A DNA stretch of 64,000 nucleotides, taken from Lithodes maja. Taxonomy: Eukaryota > Arthropoda > Malacostraca > Decapoda > Lithodidae. The translations under genes were made by a program, and so were the position numbers. The notes below the pieces were generated by a model. That model saw only the letters and a list, made by a program, of their open reading frames with translations, made no database searches and was not told the DNA's origin. This document shows, piece after piece, positions 54,676 through 64,000 of this stretch. The first letter of the stretch is position 1, and each line of letters begins with the position of its first letter. Where the stretch lies: positions 31,421 through 95,420 of the forward strand of contig JBAKBP010007926.1 of NCBI GenBank assembly GCA_037953745.1, written 5' to 3'.

Positions 54676-56521
54676 TGTTACGACCGGGCACTCGGGTACA
54701 CTAGGGCTCTTACAAAGGACTCGAGTATGGCTCGCTGCCACAACGGAAACACACGATCCCAACCCCAGAGTACTGCCAGCCGAACAAAAAAACGCCACTA
54801 CCCTCCAGAGTTCTATCTGCTATAACGGGGTATACAAGAACTCGGTACTAGCGTTTCACACAACAGACTAATAACAAGACGGGAGTTATCTAGTCTGGTC
54901 AACAATCAAACAAAGAAGAAAGTACTACAACACTAAAGAATAGTGTTGGCCGAAGCCGAAGTAATCCACCCTTGAACTAAGAACTTAAGAAGTCCTCCAC
55001 CCTCTACTTCGGATCGGCACTATTACGTTACGTTAAACAATAGTCCTCGAGCATCAAGCAAGGAATCTTCTGATAAGTTAGATGCTTCTCGAATACTCAT
55101 AAGAAGTAAGTATCGGATTTTGAACAGCAATTTAATGAATAACTCACTGGTAATTAAAGGCTTTAAATTGACATAAGAAGAATTATAAGAATAAGCAATA
55201 GGATATGGCAAACATTAAGAAGAAGTACTCCGACAATGCACTGACAATAGCCTACTAGGATTGTGCTCGTGGGCCACTAATCTCTAAAGTAGCTAAGCGT
55301 GCCACACATGAAATCAATAGTGCATAAACAATAACATACATAAGGAGAAGCTTCAATACTATGCTGTATCTGCTGGTCGAGCAAAGTCTAGCTGGGATAT
55401 CTAAGGTTAGGAAACAATGGCTGAGCAAGCGGCTCGTAGCCTAGCGAGGTCCTTAAGACTGTGCGGCCAAATTACGTTAATTGACGGGATGCTCTCTTGA
55501 GAGATCCAGATCACTAGTATCTGGTTCTCTCCTGGCGATCCTCTCAAAGTCAAGCAATTGAGATAGCACAGTGTTGGGTGGCAGAGGCAAAAGCCCTCAC
55601 TCGCAACACAGTGCTAAACTCCCACGGTACACAGTCAGAAAGACCACCTAGGCGTTCCACGTCTCCGTTGCAATTGTACTGGTTCAACCGCAACCTAGTA
55701 CTCATAGGAAATCACAACTCAGAAACCCTATCCCAGTCTAGCATTGCCTAAACCAGCAGAAAACAGGAACATGAATAATCGCACACAGGGAAATGCATAT
55801 ACGAGTGCAACAAACATCAATCAATCCTATTCTAGTTAACCCTTCCAAAAATAGGCTATCTAACAGGCACTTATCTCGTGAGAACTCAAGCGATAATACT
55901 TTGGCTGACTAAATCTGCACCAAAGGGGTCATTGGTTAATAAGGGACGAGAAGAGAAGAAGATAGGCTGTTCAGAGAGTAGAGAAAGTTCACATCAGTCG
56001 GAAGAATATGGATAGTTGCAAGGGATATGAGAAGTCGCTCTGCCTGATGAGTTCTGAAGAATGGTGGCAAGAACCTCTCTTTTTATACTCGGCCCTCTAG
56101 CGGCATATCTCAAACTACTTAAGGACCGCCCACTAGCAATCATTACGTAATATTCTCTCTCAATCTGGGATCGACAAAGGATTTCCCACGCTCTTAGAAG
56201 GAGGAGGGAGGAGGGAATTAGGCCTACCTGCAGCGTGGCGCACTCACTGTTCCCCGTTACGTAATATCTCTCTCTCTCTCCTCTCATCATTACATATAAG
56301 TCCCACACACAATACTTATAACTAATGACATAAAATAGAACTCGTTGACTCAGATGAAAACAAAATACATATTTATAATACTTATAGTACAACGGCTCAC
56401 ATAAACTAAGTTAGGAAACTCTACACAGACTACAGCCAAAGTTCCTGCCCTGACGATCCTAGCGAGAGTGGGGCCTGACTGGGCGTTCTGTACAGCATGC
56501 TCATACTCGACATGCGTCACA
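54676..56521 (-). repeat. 3' LTR of non-autonomous element
   Basis: 1846 bp. Element-sense ends TGTGACGC and CGTAACA. Confidence 0.93.
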
Positions 56522-57006
56522 CCTCCCCCAAGATTTTACTTGCTCAACCCTGAGCTAAAATCTGATATACAGAACCCCATCAAACCCCTCACACCCAGCG
56601 ACCGCATGGCACTAAAACAACGCTGAGTTTATCACTAAAACACATCTTATAAAAAAAAAATTCACATTTCATAACTCCTCCCAACAATAGTAAAAGACAT
56701 AATATCATGCTCCCAGAGCGAGCTTACAGCAGCTCAGCCGTTTGATAGTTCGTGGACTACTCAAACTCTATAGGCTATGACAAACTTATACAATTATCTA
56801 TATAAAAAAAGAAAGAGTTTTTATATGATTTTTATATTTTAATATGTTTTTTCCGGCTGCACTATAAGGGCAGCCTATTTTCTTCTATACCAAACGCTCA
56901 ACAATCCTGCTTTACGACCCAATACGCTGGGCTACAACCGCGAGCCAACAAGCACCAAGCGCAAAATACTATTCAAACTAAAGCAGGAGGCTACCCGTGT
57001 GTCAAT
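56522..57006 (-). other. 3' untranslated region and polypurine tract
   Basis: 485 bp between the ORF stop and the LTR. The purine run reading AAAATCTTGGGGGAGG in element sense lies directly against the LTR. Confidence 0.7.
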
Positions 57007-60000
57007 CTACCCAGGATCATATACCCTTGAACGACCATCTGCAACCACGTTGTCACAACCGGCAATATGGCGTATGTCCAGGTTATATACCAATAACCTT
57101 AGTGACCACCTGGTCAGCCTCATATTCCGATTGTGAAACTGGTCCAAGATCTTGAGAGGGTGATGATCTGGGTAAACTACAACGACCGGACCATAGGCTG
57201 GAACATAGACCTCGAAATGCCCCAGCGCATCATCGTCCTTTTCACTTTCATTCATCAGGTTCTGAAACGTTGCTAGTGCATTCTTAAGTCCGTCAGGCAT
57301 AACATTGCACTGGTAGGTACTCCCGTCCACAACAAAACCACATACCTCTTTAGCACGCTCGGACAAAGTTACAAGCAACGACCACTCACGACATTCCTTA
57401 TCCCTCAGACCCTTCGTCCACACGTAATCCAGCTCTGCTTGCACCATAGGCTGTCGAGCAGGATTTATACGGTAGGGAATTAAACTGAGCCTTGCACTAT
57501 CTCCAGCCTGCATGTCGGATTCTACCCCGTACATCAGGCCTGGAGAAGCAACAAACATGCAAAAGTACTGCCATAGCCTAGTAAATAACTGCCTTGCACT
57601 GTCTCCACGAACAACATGCCTAGTGCCCTCCCACAACCCAGCCGAGACCGCAGCTTCTAACCTGTAGTCTCCCTCCTTCTCCACCTTCGTCCCTAGAACA
57701 GCCAGGTCATGAGAGGGACAATCAGTACCACCCGTGCAGTCACTCCCACAGTTCATTATTGCTAAGGCTTCCCCGCCGATACCGTACATGCGCACCCCCA
57801 CATTCCTTGTGACGACATCTGCCTGCGCAGCATCACCGCTTTCAGCGACATGGCCAGATACAGTCGGTCTATGGTAGGGCTGTTGCATTAGACTAGAGCA
57901 GCATTGGGAGGCTATGCGACGACCGGGCACTGCGATACCACAGCCGACCTTACCAATCTGCTCAATGTCCTCCTTTTGACCACCACCCTTGGCAGCCATG
58001 GGTCGACCCTGACCTGGCAACCATGCCAAAGCCTCGTCGCCCACCTTAAACCACCGAAACAACGAGGCTAACGGTCTTTCAACAGTCACGTGACCTGCCC
58101 GTGGAACATCTTGCACCGCCCGAGTTGTGAGACTCAGGGGCTCGGCACGACCAGTGGGGTATGAACCGAGCTGGTGCTGGAGTGCTGCACACTGCTGCTC
58201 AGGCAGGTGCTCTAGCGCTTCCACAGCCACCAGACTCGTGTCCCCCGCCCACTGTTCCGCCGAGACATGACAATCCCTTCTCTCCTCCACCTGTGCCCTA
58301 CTGCCCCCCTCTCCTTCTCCACCTTGGCCGCGGCAGACCAACGCAGGGACAGTAGGCTGCTCAGGTGGTTGCCTCACAAACTCCTCCAACAGGTTCACAT
58401 GACATGCTTCCCCGTCCTCGTGTTTGATCTCGACAGCACCATTACCACACTTCTGAACTTCCGGATCCTCCAACTGCAGTTTACAAATATCTGAGGGAAT
58501 CAACCTGTCTAGATGCTTCCGAAGCAACCCAAGTCCTTCCCCAATATCAAACTGAGCAACCCTTTTTTCTCTCCGTGTGCAACGTTGCTGCCCCGGAGTC
58601 TCTTCCGGCCCTACCTCCTCATTAGCTGTGACAGGTCCTGGGGCCTCTCCAGACTCTAACATAGGTGCCAATACTGAATCACCCAGGAGAGCCGCCGAGT
58701 CAAAACTCTTAAAACCAACTCCAGCTTTAGCCTCCTCCTGTTGATCGTTCCTCTGCTGGTCTGAAGACGGAGGACTAGGCTGTGACACTTTAGCTGCCCG
58801 AGCTCGGGTGACAACACACACCATGGGTTCTGCCTGGCACCGCTCGACACACTCTTGTTCTCCCCCACTCACGTCGGCCGGCCTCTCGGCAACGACTAAG
58901 GGTAGAACCTCAGAAGCGGGCATTGCAAAGTCGTTGCCGAGAAGAAGGTCGACGCCCTCCACTGGCAGTTTCTCCACAATCCCGACATCCAATTCACGTG
59001 TCACACCATCCACCTCCAACTCCAACCGCACCAGCGGGTATGACCGAGTTGCATTAATACCCTGCACCACTACCACCCGAGCCGCATTTATAGGGTAGCC
59101 AGTCAAGTTATTCATCAGAGTCTGGGAAGCACCTGTATCACGCAAGACCTCTACTCCATGCTTGCGCCCCGCCCACATCACGCAACCCCGTCCTCTATGG
59201 TCGCAAAAAACATCCTGAGCAGGGTTCGAGCCTCCCAGGTGCTTCTGCATTGGCTGTGCCTCAGCCTCTGACGAACTGCCCCGGGCAAACTCAGAAGACT
59301 TCGGAGACACACCAATGTTGCAGGCCAAAGACACAGCTGCTGTAGGTGGTTTGCTAGGACAGACTCTTGCAAAGTGCCCCTTTTCATGACAATGATAACA
59401 CTCCAACTCCCCTCTGGGCTTCCCTTGGTACTGGGAAGGGCCCGGCCCCTTCTTAAATGGGACGGTGCTAGTCTTGTGGTCAGTCTTGGTATCATAGCTC
59501 TTGTACTTGTTTGCATAATGTATATCACTAACTCGGGGGGGTGGGGCGTCACACCCCTTGTTACCTGCCTCACTACGCTGGGCAGACCCGCACCCACGAA
59601 TTAGCGATAGCCGGAGGTCAGCCATCTCAGCTGCCTCCTGTAGAGTTTTTGGGTTCTTTTCTTTAATAGTTAAAGTCATATCTGCACCAGTACACTTATA
59701 AAACTGCTCGAGCAGAAACAGCTCAGTCAACTGTTCGGCCGTCTCAGCTTTCTCAGAACGTGTCCAGTTAGCAAGTGCATCTTTTAAGTCCCGGGCATGT
59801 TCAAGAAAGGTCGCCTCCCTAGTCTTTGTAACACCCCGAAACTTCAATCGATATGTTTCTGGTTGCAACTCGTATGCCCGTAGGACAGCTCTCTTCAATT
59901 CTGGGTAGTCAATGCAAGACTCTAAAGGCAGTGCATCATAAGCCTTCAGACCCTTACCCGTAAGTCTTGAGGAGACCAGAGCTGCCCACTTCTCTTCAGG

Positions 60001-60828
60001 CCAATTATGCTCCCTACACTTCTTCTCAAAACGATTAAAAAATTCTGTGACTTCAGTTTCACTAAATGCCGGCACCAATTTGACTAAGTGGGACAAGGAC
60101 TGTTCTCTTACTTGGCCCTCACGGCCCATCCGAATCCCTGTCGACTCTGCACGAGTCTTATCTAAATCTATTTGAGCACAATATTTCTCTGAGTCGTACC
60201 TAAGCTCAGCCTCATGCCTCCTAGTCTCAGCCTCAATCTCATGCTTCCTAGCCTCAACCTCAATCTCCTGCTTCCTAGCCTCATTCTCCTGCTTCCTAGA
60301 CTCAGCCTCAATCTCATACTTCCTAGACTCAATTTTAGCAAGCTCAAGTCTAAATATCATCTCAGGAGACAGGCAGGAAGAGGGAGCTGCCACTACTGAA
60401 GGAGGGGGGGCAAGAACTGGGGAACCACCATACGCACCGCCCGAGGGCACTCCAATCTTCCAATTCTCATCCCTCTGTGGGAGAGTGCTAACCTCCGGCA
60501 ACTGAGTGGACGGCACTGTGGGAGTCGAGTGAGAGGGGATCTGGGGAGGAACCCCCCCAAACGCCCTCTCCTCCGAAACCTCATGTCGCCCACGCAACAC
60601 CCAGGAAATCAGCTCCCCCTTGGACATCCCTCCTACATTGGATCTGCCCAAAACCTTGGCTATCAGGTGCAAGCCATAAATATTCACCCCAGTCAACCTC
60701 TCCTCCGTGACATGGTACTGCTTACTCACAAAAAGTCTAGCATCCTCCTCACTAGTTACTAACGGCACCTCCTCAAATGGCATCTCTCGCTCCTCGTCAG
60801 TACTAGGGCACGACATACTGAAGTTCAC
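57007..60828 (-). CDS. Gag-protease fusion ORF with RT/RNase H remnants, integrase deleted
   Basis: 1273 codons, uninterrupted. Gag (about 1-430) contains EARKQEIEVEARKHEIEAE-type repeats (about 165-215), a likely coiled coil. A CCHC zinc knuckle CYHCHEKGHFARVC is at about 475 and protease DTGAS at about 562. At about 835 an NGAVEIKHEDGEA stretch runs straight into CHVNLLEEFV; in the copy at 4426 these flank the integrase. Next come an unidentified stretch (about 960-1120), then short RT (ERAKEVCGFVVDGSTYQCN) and RNase H-like (YPDHHPLK) pieces; no YLDD. The start may be the ATG four codons on. LTR identity suggests the ORF was open when it last moved. Confidence 0.87.
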   Translation of the reverse strand: MNFSMSCPSTDEEREMPFEEVPLVTSEEDARLFVSKQYHVTEERLTGVNIYGLHLIAKVLGRSNVGGMSKGELISWVLRGRHEVSEERAFGGVPPQIPSHSTPTVPSTQLPEVSTLPQRDENWKIGVPSGGAYGGSPVLAPPPSVVAAPSSCLSPEMIFRLELAKIESRKYEIEAESRKQENEARKQEIEVEARKHEIEAETRRHEAELRYDSEKYCAQIDLDKTRAESTGIRMGREGQVREQSLSHLVKLVPAFSETEVTEFFNRFEKKCREHNWPEEKWAALVSSRLTGKGLKAYDALPLESCIDYPELKRAVLRAYELQPETYRLKFRGVTKTREATFLEHARDLKDALANWTRSEKAETAEQLTELFLLEQFYKCTGADMTLTIKEKNPKTLQEAAEMADLRLSLIRGCGSAQRSEAGNKGCDAPPPRVSDIHYANKYKSYDTKTDHKTSTVPFKKGPGPSQYQGKPRGELECYHCHEKGHFARVCPSKPPTAAVSLACNIGVSPKSSEFARGSSSEAEAQPMQKHLGGSNPAQDVFCDHRGRGCVMWAGRKHGVEVLRDTGASQTLMNNLTGYPINAARVVVVQGINATRSYPLVRLELEVDGVTRELDVGIVEKLPVEGVDLLLGNDFAMPASEVLPLVVAERPADVSGGEQECVERCQAEPMVCVVTRARAAKVSQPSPPSSDQQRNDQQEEAKAGVGFKSFDSAALLGDSVLAPMLESGEAPGPVTANEEVGPEETPGQQRCTRREKRVAQFDIGEGLGLLRKHLDRLIPSDICKLQLEDPEVQKCGNGAVEIKHEDGEACHVNLLEEFVRQPPEQPTVPALVCRGQGGEGEGGSRAQVEERRDCHVSAEQWAGDTSLVAVEALEHLPEQQCAALQHQLGSYPTGRAEPLSLTTRAVQDVPRAGHVTVERPLASLFRWFKVGDEALAWLPGQGRPMAAKGGGQKEDIEQIGKVGCGIAVPGRRIASQCCSSLMQQPYHRPTVSGHVAESGDAAQADVVTRNVGVRMYGIGGEALAIMNCGSDCTGGTDCPSHDLAVLGTKVEKEGDYRLEAAVSAGLWEGTRHVVRGDSARQLFTRLWQYFCMFVASPGLMYGVESDMQAGDSARLSLIPYRINPARQPMVQAELDYVWTKGLRDKECREWSLLVTLSERAKEVCGFVVDGSTYQCNVMPDGLKNALATFQNLMNESEKDDDALGHFEVYVPAYGPVVVVYPDHHPLKILDQFHNRNMRLTRWSLRLLVYNLDIRHIAGCDNVVADGRSRVYDPG

Positions 60829-61030
60829 AAAAAAATTCTCGAGACAAAAGTGTTAAACTCCCTTATGTAAGCACTAATTACTAAATTAACTGGAGTCTCT
60901 TAAATGCTCTCCTAATTGCCTTACAAAAAAAAATATTCTTCAATATGTACGCTAAAGTACGAACAAACAAATGTTGTACAACTCTGCAAAAAATTATACT
61001 GTTCACAAAATCCTAAGCAAGGTCGCCATT
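60829..61030 (-). other. 5' leader with primer-binding region
   Basis: About 200 bp. TGGCGACCTTGC in element sense lies two bases from the LTR, as in the element at 2404. Confidence 0.7.
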
Positions 61031-63360
61031 TGTTACGACCGGGCACTCGGGTACACTAGGGCTCTTACAAAGGACTCGAGTATGGCTCGCTGCCACAACG
61101 GAAACACACGATCCCAACCCCAGAGTACTGCCAGCCGAACAAAAAAACGCCACTACCCTCCAGAGTTCTATCTGCTATAACGGGGTATACAAGAACTCGG
61201 TACTAGCGTTTCACACAACAGACTAATAACAAGACGGGAGTTATCTAGTCTGGTCAACAATCAAACAAAGAAGAAAGTACTACAACACTAAAGAATAGTG
61301 TTGGCCGAAGCCGAAGTAATCCACCCTTGAACTAAGAACTTAAGAAGTCCTCCACCCTCTACTTCGGATCGGCACTATTACGTTACGTTAAACAATAGTC
61401 CTCGAGCATCAAGCAAGGAATCTTCTGATAAGTTAGATGCTTCTCGAATACTCATAAGAAGTAAGTATCGGATTTTGAACAGCAATTTAATGAATAACTC
61501 ACTGGTAATTAAAGGCTTTAAATTGACATAAGAAGAATTATAAGAATAAGCAATAGGATATGGCAAACATTAAGAAGAAGTACTCCGACAATGCACTGAC
61601 AATAGCCTACTAGGATTGTGCTCGTGGGCCACTAATCTCTAAAGTAGCTAAGCGTGCCACACATGAAATCAATAGTGCATAAACAATAACATACATAAGG
61701 AGAAGCTTCAATACTATGCTGTATCTGCTGGTCGAGCAAAGTCTAGCTGGGATATCTAAGGTTAGGAAACAATGGCTGAGCAAGCGGCTCGTAGCCTAGC
61801 GAGGTCCTTAACCCTCGGTTCCCGGATGACCTCTTGTACGCCCATAAAAAAGCATGTAACAGGTACCCGGAAGGCCTCTTATGCACCCATGACGTCACAG
61901 CCTGTGAGCTTGCTGTGCGAGGCGTCGGTCCGACGCATGTAAACAACAGCCGGCTGGACCGACGCTCCGCATCTCCGGCCACAAGAAGGAGAGCGTCGCT
62001 TGTTCTTGTGTGCCTGTATGTTGTTGTTCAGTATCGAAAAGTGGTGTAAAGTGGCTGGTTTGGCCATAAAGTTATCTCCAATGAAATCATCATCACAGCT
62101 CACCCAGTTGACTTAGAGAGCTCTACTTAATGCCATTTTACAGGTAAATAACACAGCTACGCTTGGGGATGCGCGGGAATGCGGGAAGCAGTCTGATTAA
62201 CGAATATACGGTAGCCTAGCCTAGACGTTTTTCGGCCAAAACACCCGGGTTTCGAGGAATATATATATAATACATAACCGGGGCTGGAGGGTTAAGACTG
62301 TGCGGCCAAATTACGTTAATTGACGGGATGCTCTCTTGAGAGATCCAGATCACTAGTATCTGGTTCTCTCCTGGCGATCCTCTCAAAGTCAAGCAATTGA
62401 GATAGCACAGTGTTGGGTGGCAGAGGCAAAAGCCCTCACTCGCAACACAGTGCTAAACTCCCACGGTACACAGTCAGAAAGACCACCTAGGCGTTCCACG
62501 TCTCCGTTGCAATTGTACTGGTTCAACCGCAACCTAGTACTCATAGGAAATCACAACTCAGAAACCCTATCCCAGTCTAGCATTGCCTAAACCAGCAGAA
62601 AACAGGAACATGAATAATCGCACACAGGGAAATGCATATACGAGTGCAACAAACATCAATCAATCCTATTCTAGTTAACCCTTCCAAAAATAGGCTATCT
62701 AACAGGCACTTATCTCGTGAGAACTCAAGCGATAATACTTTGGCTGACTAAATCTGCACCAAAGGGGTCATTGGTTAATAAGGGACGAGAAGAGAAGAAG
62801 ATAGGCTGTTCAGAGAGTAGAGAAAGTTCACATCAGTCGGAAGAATATGGATAGTTGCAAGGGATATGAGAAGTCGCTCTGCCTGATGAGTTCTGAAGAA
62901 TGGTGGCAAGAACCTCTCTTTTTATACTCGGCCCTCTAGCGGCATATCTCAAACTACTTAAGGACCGCCCACTAGCAATCATTACGTAATATTCTCTCTC
63001 AATCTGGGATCGACAAAGGATTTCCCACGCGCTTAGAAGGAGGAGGGAGGAGGGAATTAGGCCTACCTGCAGCGTGGCGCACTCACTGTTCCCCGTTACG
63101 TAATATCTCTCTCTCTCTCCTCTCATCATTACATATAAGTCCCACACACAATACTTATAACTAATGACATAAAATAGAACTCGTTGACTCAGATGAAAAC
63201 AAAATACATATTTATAATACTTATAGTACAACGGCTCACATAAACTAAGTTAGGAAACTCTACACAGACTACAGCCAAAGTTCCTGCCCTGACGATCCTA
63301 GCGAGAGTGGGGCCTGACTGGGCGTTCTGTACAGCATGCTCATAATCGACATGCGTCACA
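61031..63360 (-). repeat. 5' LTR of non-autonomous element, interrupted by a MITE
   Basis: 2330 bp, of which 484 are the MITE and one TTAA copy. The remaining 1846 bp match the 3' LTR. Confidence 0.93.
61812..62291. mobile_element. piggyBac-type MITE, 480 bp, inside the LTR
   Basis: Ends CCCTCGGTTCCCGG and the complement of CCCTCCAGCCCCGG, flanked by TTAA (61808-61811, 62292-62295). The other LTR has a single TTAA at 55453-55456, proving insertion and target duplication. The interior is unrelated to the 227-bp family and has no transposase. Confidence 0.92.
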
Positions 63361-63520
63361 CGTTCCCTCGCCCCTTTTTAAGGCTTGTCTCGTAGGTGAA
63401 GTCTACAAGGGGTTGAGGATTCCTAGCCTCCTTTCCCCGAAGTAGGAAAAGTAGTACAGGAAAAGAGGCAGACAGAAATGGCTAAGGTTGGGTAGAAGAT
63501 GCCAAATCTCACTCTTGACA
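63361..63520 (-). repeat. Dispersed repeat, right half
   Basis: Inverted relative of 26430-26590; continues the half at 54540-54675. Confidence 0.75.
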
Positions 63521-64000
63521 GGACCAGCCCTCACCCCCCAATAATAGTATAAAAATGCATGATAGTTAAGGTGCATTTGGCACTAAACTTCATGATTTAT
63601 TTTCACTATTTATTTAGGTTAGTATTTATGTCAATTTTGGTGTACAAATTGGCTAGTTTCTCCAATCAGCTCTCTTAGGGAAAGAAGGCCTTCAGTAAAA
63701 CAAATAATTCTGGATCTCAACAGTAATAATACAGTGCTTGGCATGCACTTCCTACACGTCATAAGAAGTTACTTAAAGGATATAGTAAAGCTTGTTTAGC
63801 TTTGGCAGACAACATGTCTAAGGGTAGGAATATCTTTAATAGTATTTCTTTTGTATCTTAACATTCAGGTTGGAGTCAGAAAGGATATTTAGCTGTGGAC
63901 AGTGCCATACTCCTGATGCATGGCAATTCCAAGCATTCAGTGTTTAAACTCAAACCTTGAAAACAGTTATTCTTGCCCCAGAGGAACTGTCACATGGTAT
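63521..64000. other. AT-rich intron, nothing recognised
   Basis: No exon, repeat family or ORF of note. Confidence 0.5.

Larger units (their letters stand above)
54676..63360 (-). mobile_element. Young non-autonomous Gmr1-like Gypsy element (no integrase)
   Basis: Minus-strand element with 5' LTR 61031-63360 (carrying a MITE) and 3' LTR 54676-56521. The LTRs are 1846 bp each once the MITE and its TTAA are removed, and I noticed only two substitutions (near 56180 and 56505). CGTT flanks the element (54672-54675, 63361-63364). Termini, primer-binding region and polypurine tract match the element at 2404-11293. The ORF lacks integrase and the RT core, so it needs enzymes in trans. Confidence 0.92.

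Noticed and set aside
55994..56392. 132-codon frame present in both LTRs (also 62833-63231)
   Set aside because: Duplicated with the LTR; tyrosine-rich and without recognised domain; probably not translated.
49044..64000. Further channel exons (domain IV S3 onward)
   Set aside because: I looked for a phase-2 exon with S3 or S4 motifs and saw none.

Overview
This window looks like intronic DNA of a large, repeat-rich invertebrate genome. It is probably a decapod crustacean; that is an inference from the invertebrate-type T-type calcium channel together with DIRS, Gmr1-like Gypsy, RTE and CR1-type LINE elements. The only host gene seen is a T-type (Cav3) voltage-gated calcium channel alpha-1 subunit on the + strand. 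Six exons lie at 11403-11529, 24211-24429, 25020-25212, 25713-25850, 28838-28989 and 48934-49043. Their splice phases chain without conflict (2/0, 0/0, 0/1, 1/1, 1/0, 0/2), and together they run from segment S5 of domain III to segment S2 of domain IV. Earlier and later exons are outside the window. Nearly everything else is mobile DNA inside its introns.

Region 1-11293 holds two Gypsy retrotransposons of one family, head to head. The left one (minus strand, cut by the window edge) is a broken copy that lacks integrase. The right one (2404-11293, plus strand) has both LTRs and one long ORF in which integrase lies upstream of reverse transcriptase, the Gmr1-like order. Its 3' LTR ends 109 bp before the first channel exon.

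Region 11530-24210 is one intron. It contains an 8 kb DIRS-type tyrosine-recombinase retrotransposon (11655-19704) with inverted terminal repeats and an internal complementary region, a 1.05 kb TA-flanked inverted-repeat element, a tRNA-derived SINE head and a minus-strand Jockey/I-type LINE. The exons at 24.2-29.0 kb are close together. Their introns hold decayed partial copies of the neighbouring exons and several MITEs, including a very long foldback 43 bp before exon E.

Region 28990-48933 is a nest of insertions. A CR1-like LINE (31433-48481) is split twice. One split is another LINE that itself carries a SINE. The other is a second DIRS-type element (35222-46080) with no recognisable DIRS genes; it carries tandem arrays, piggyBac-type MITEs, a SINE and an almost pristine RTE LINE. 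Removing the DIRS-type element restores the LINE reading frame exactly, with no target duplication, as expected for tyrosine-recombinase integration.

Region 49044-64000 is intron with a 55-bp tandem array, MITEs, SINE-like sequences and a very young LTR element (54676-63360). That element's single ORF keeps gag and protease but has lost integrase and most of RT. It shares its integrase-deletion junction with the copy at the left edge of the window, so the deleted form appears to be a propagating non-autonomous family. One of its LTRs was later hit by a TTAA-flanked piggyBac-type MITE.
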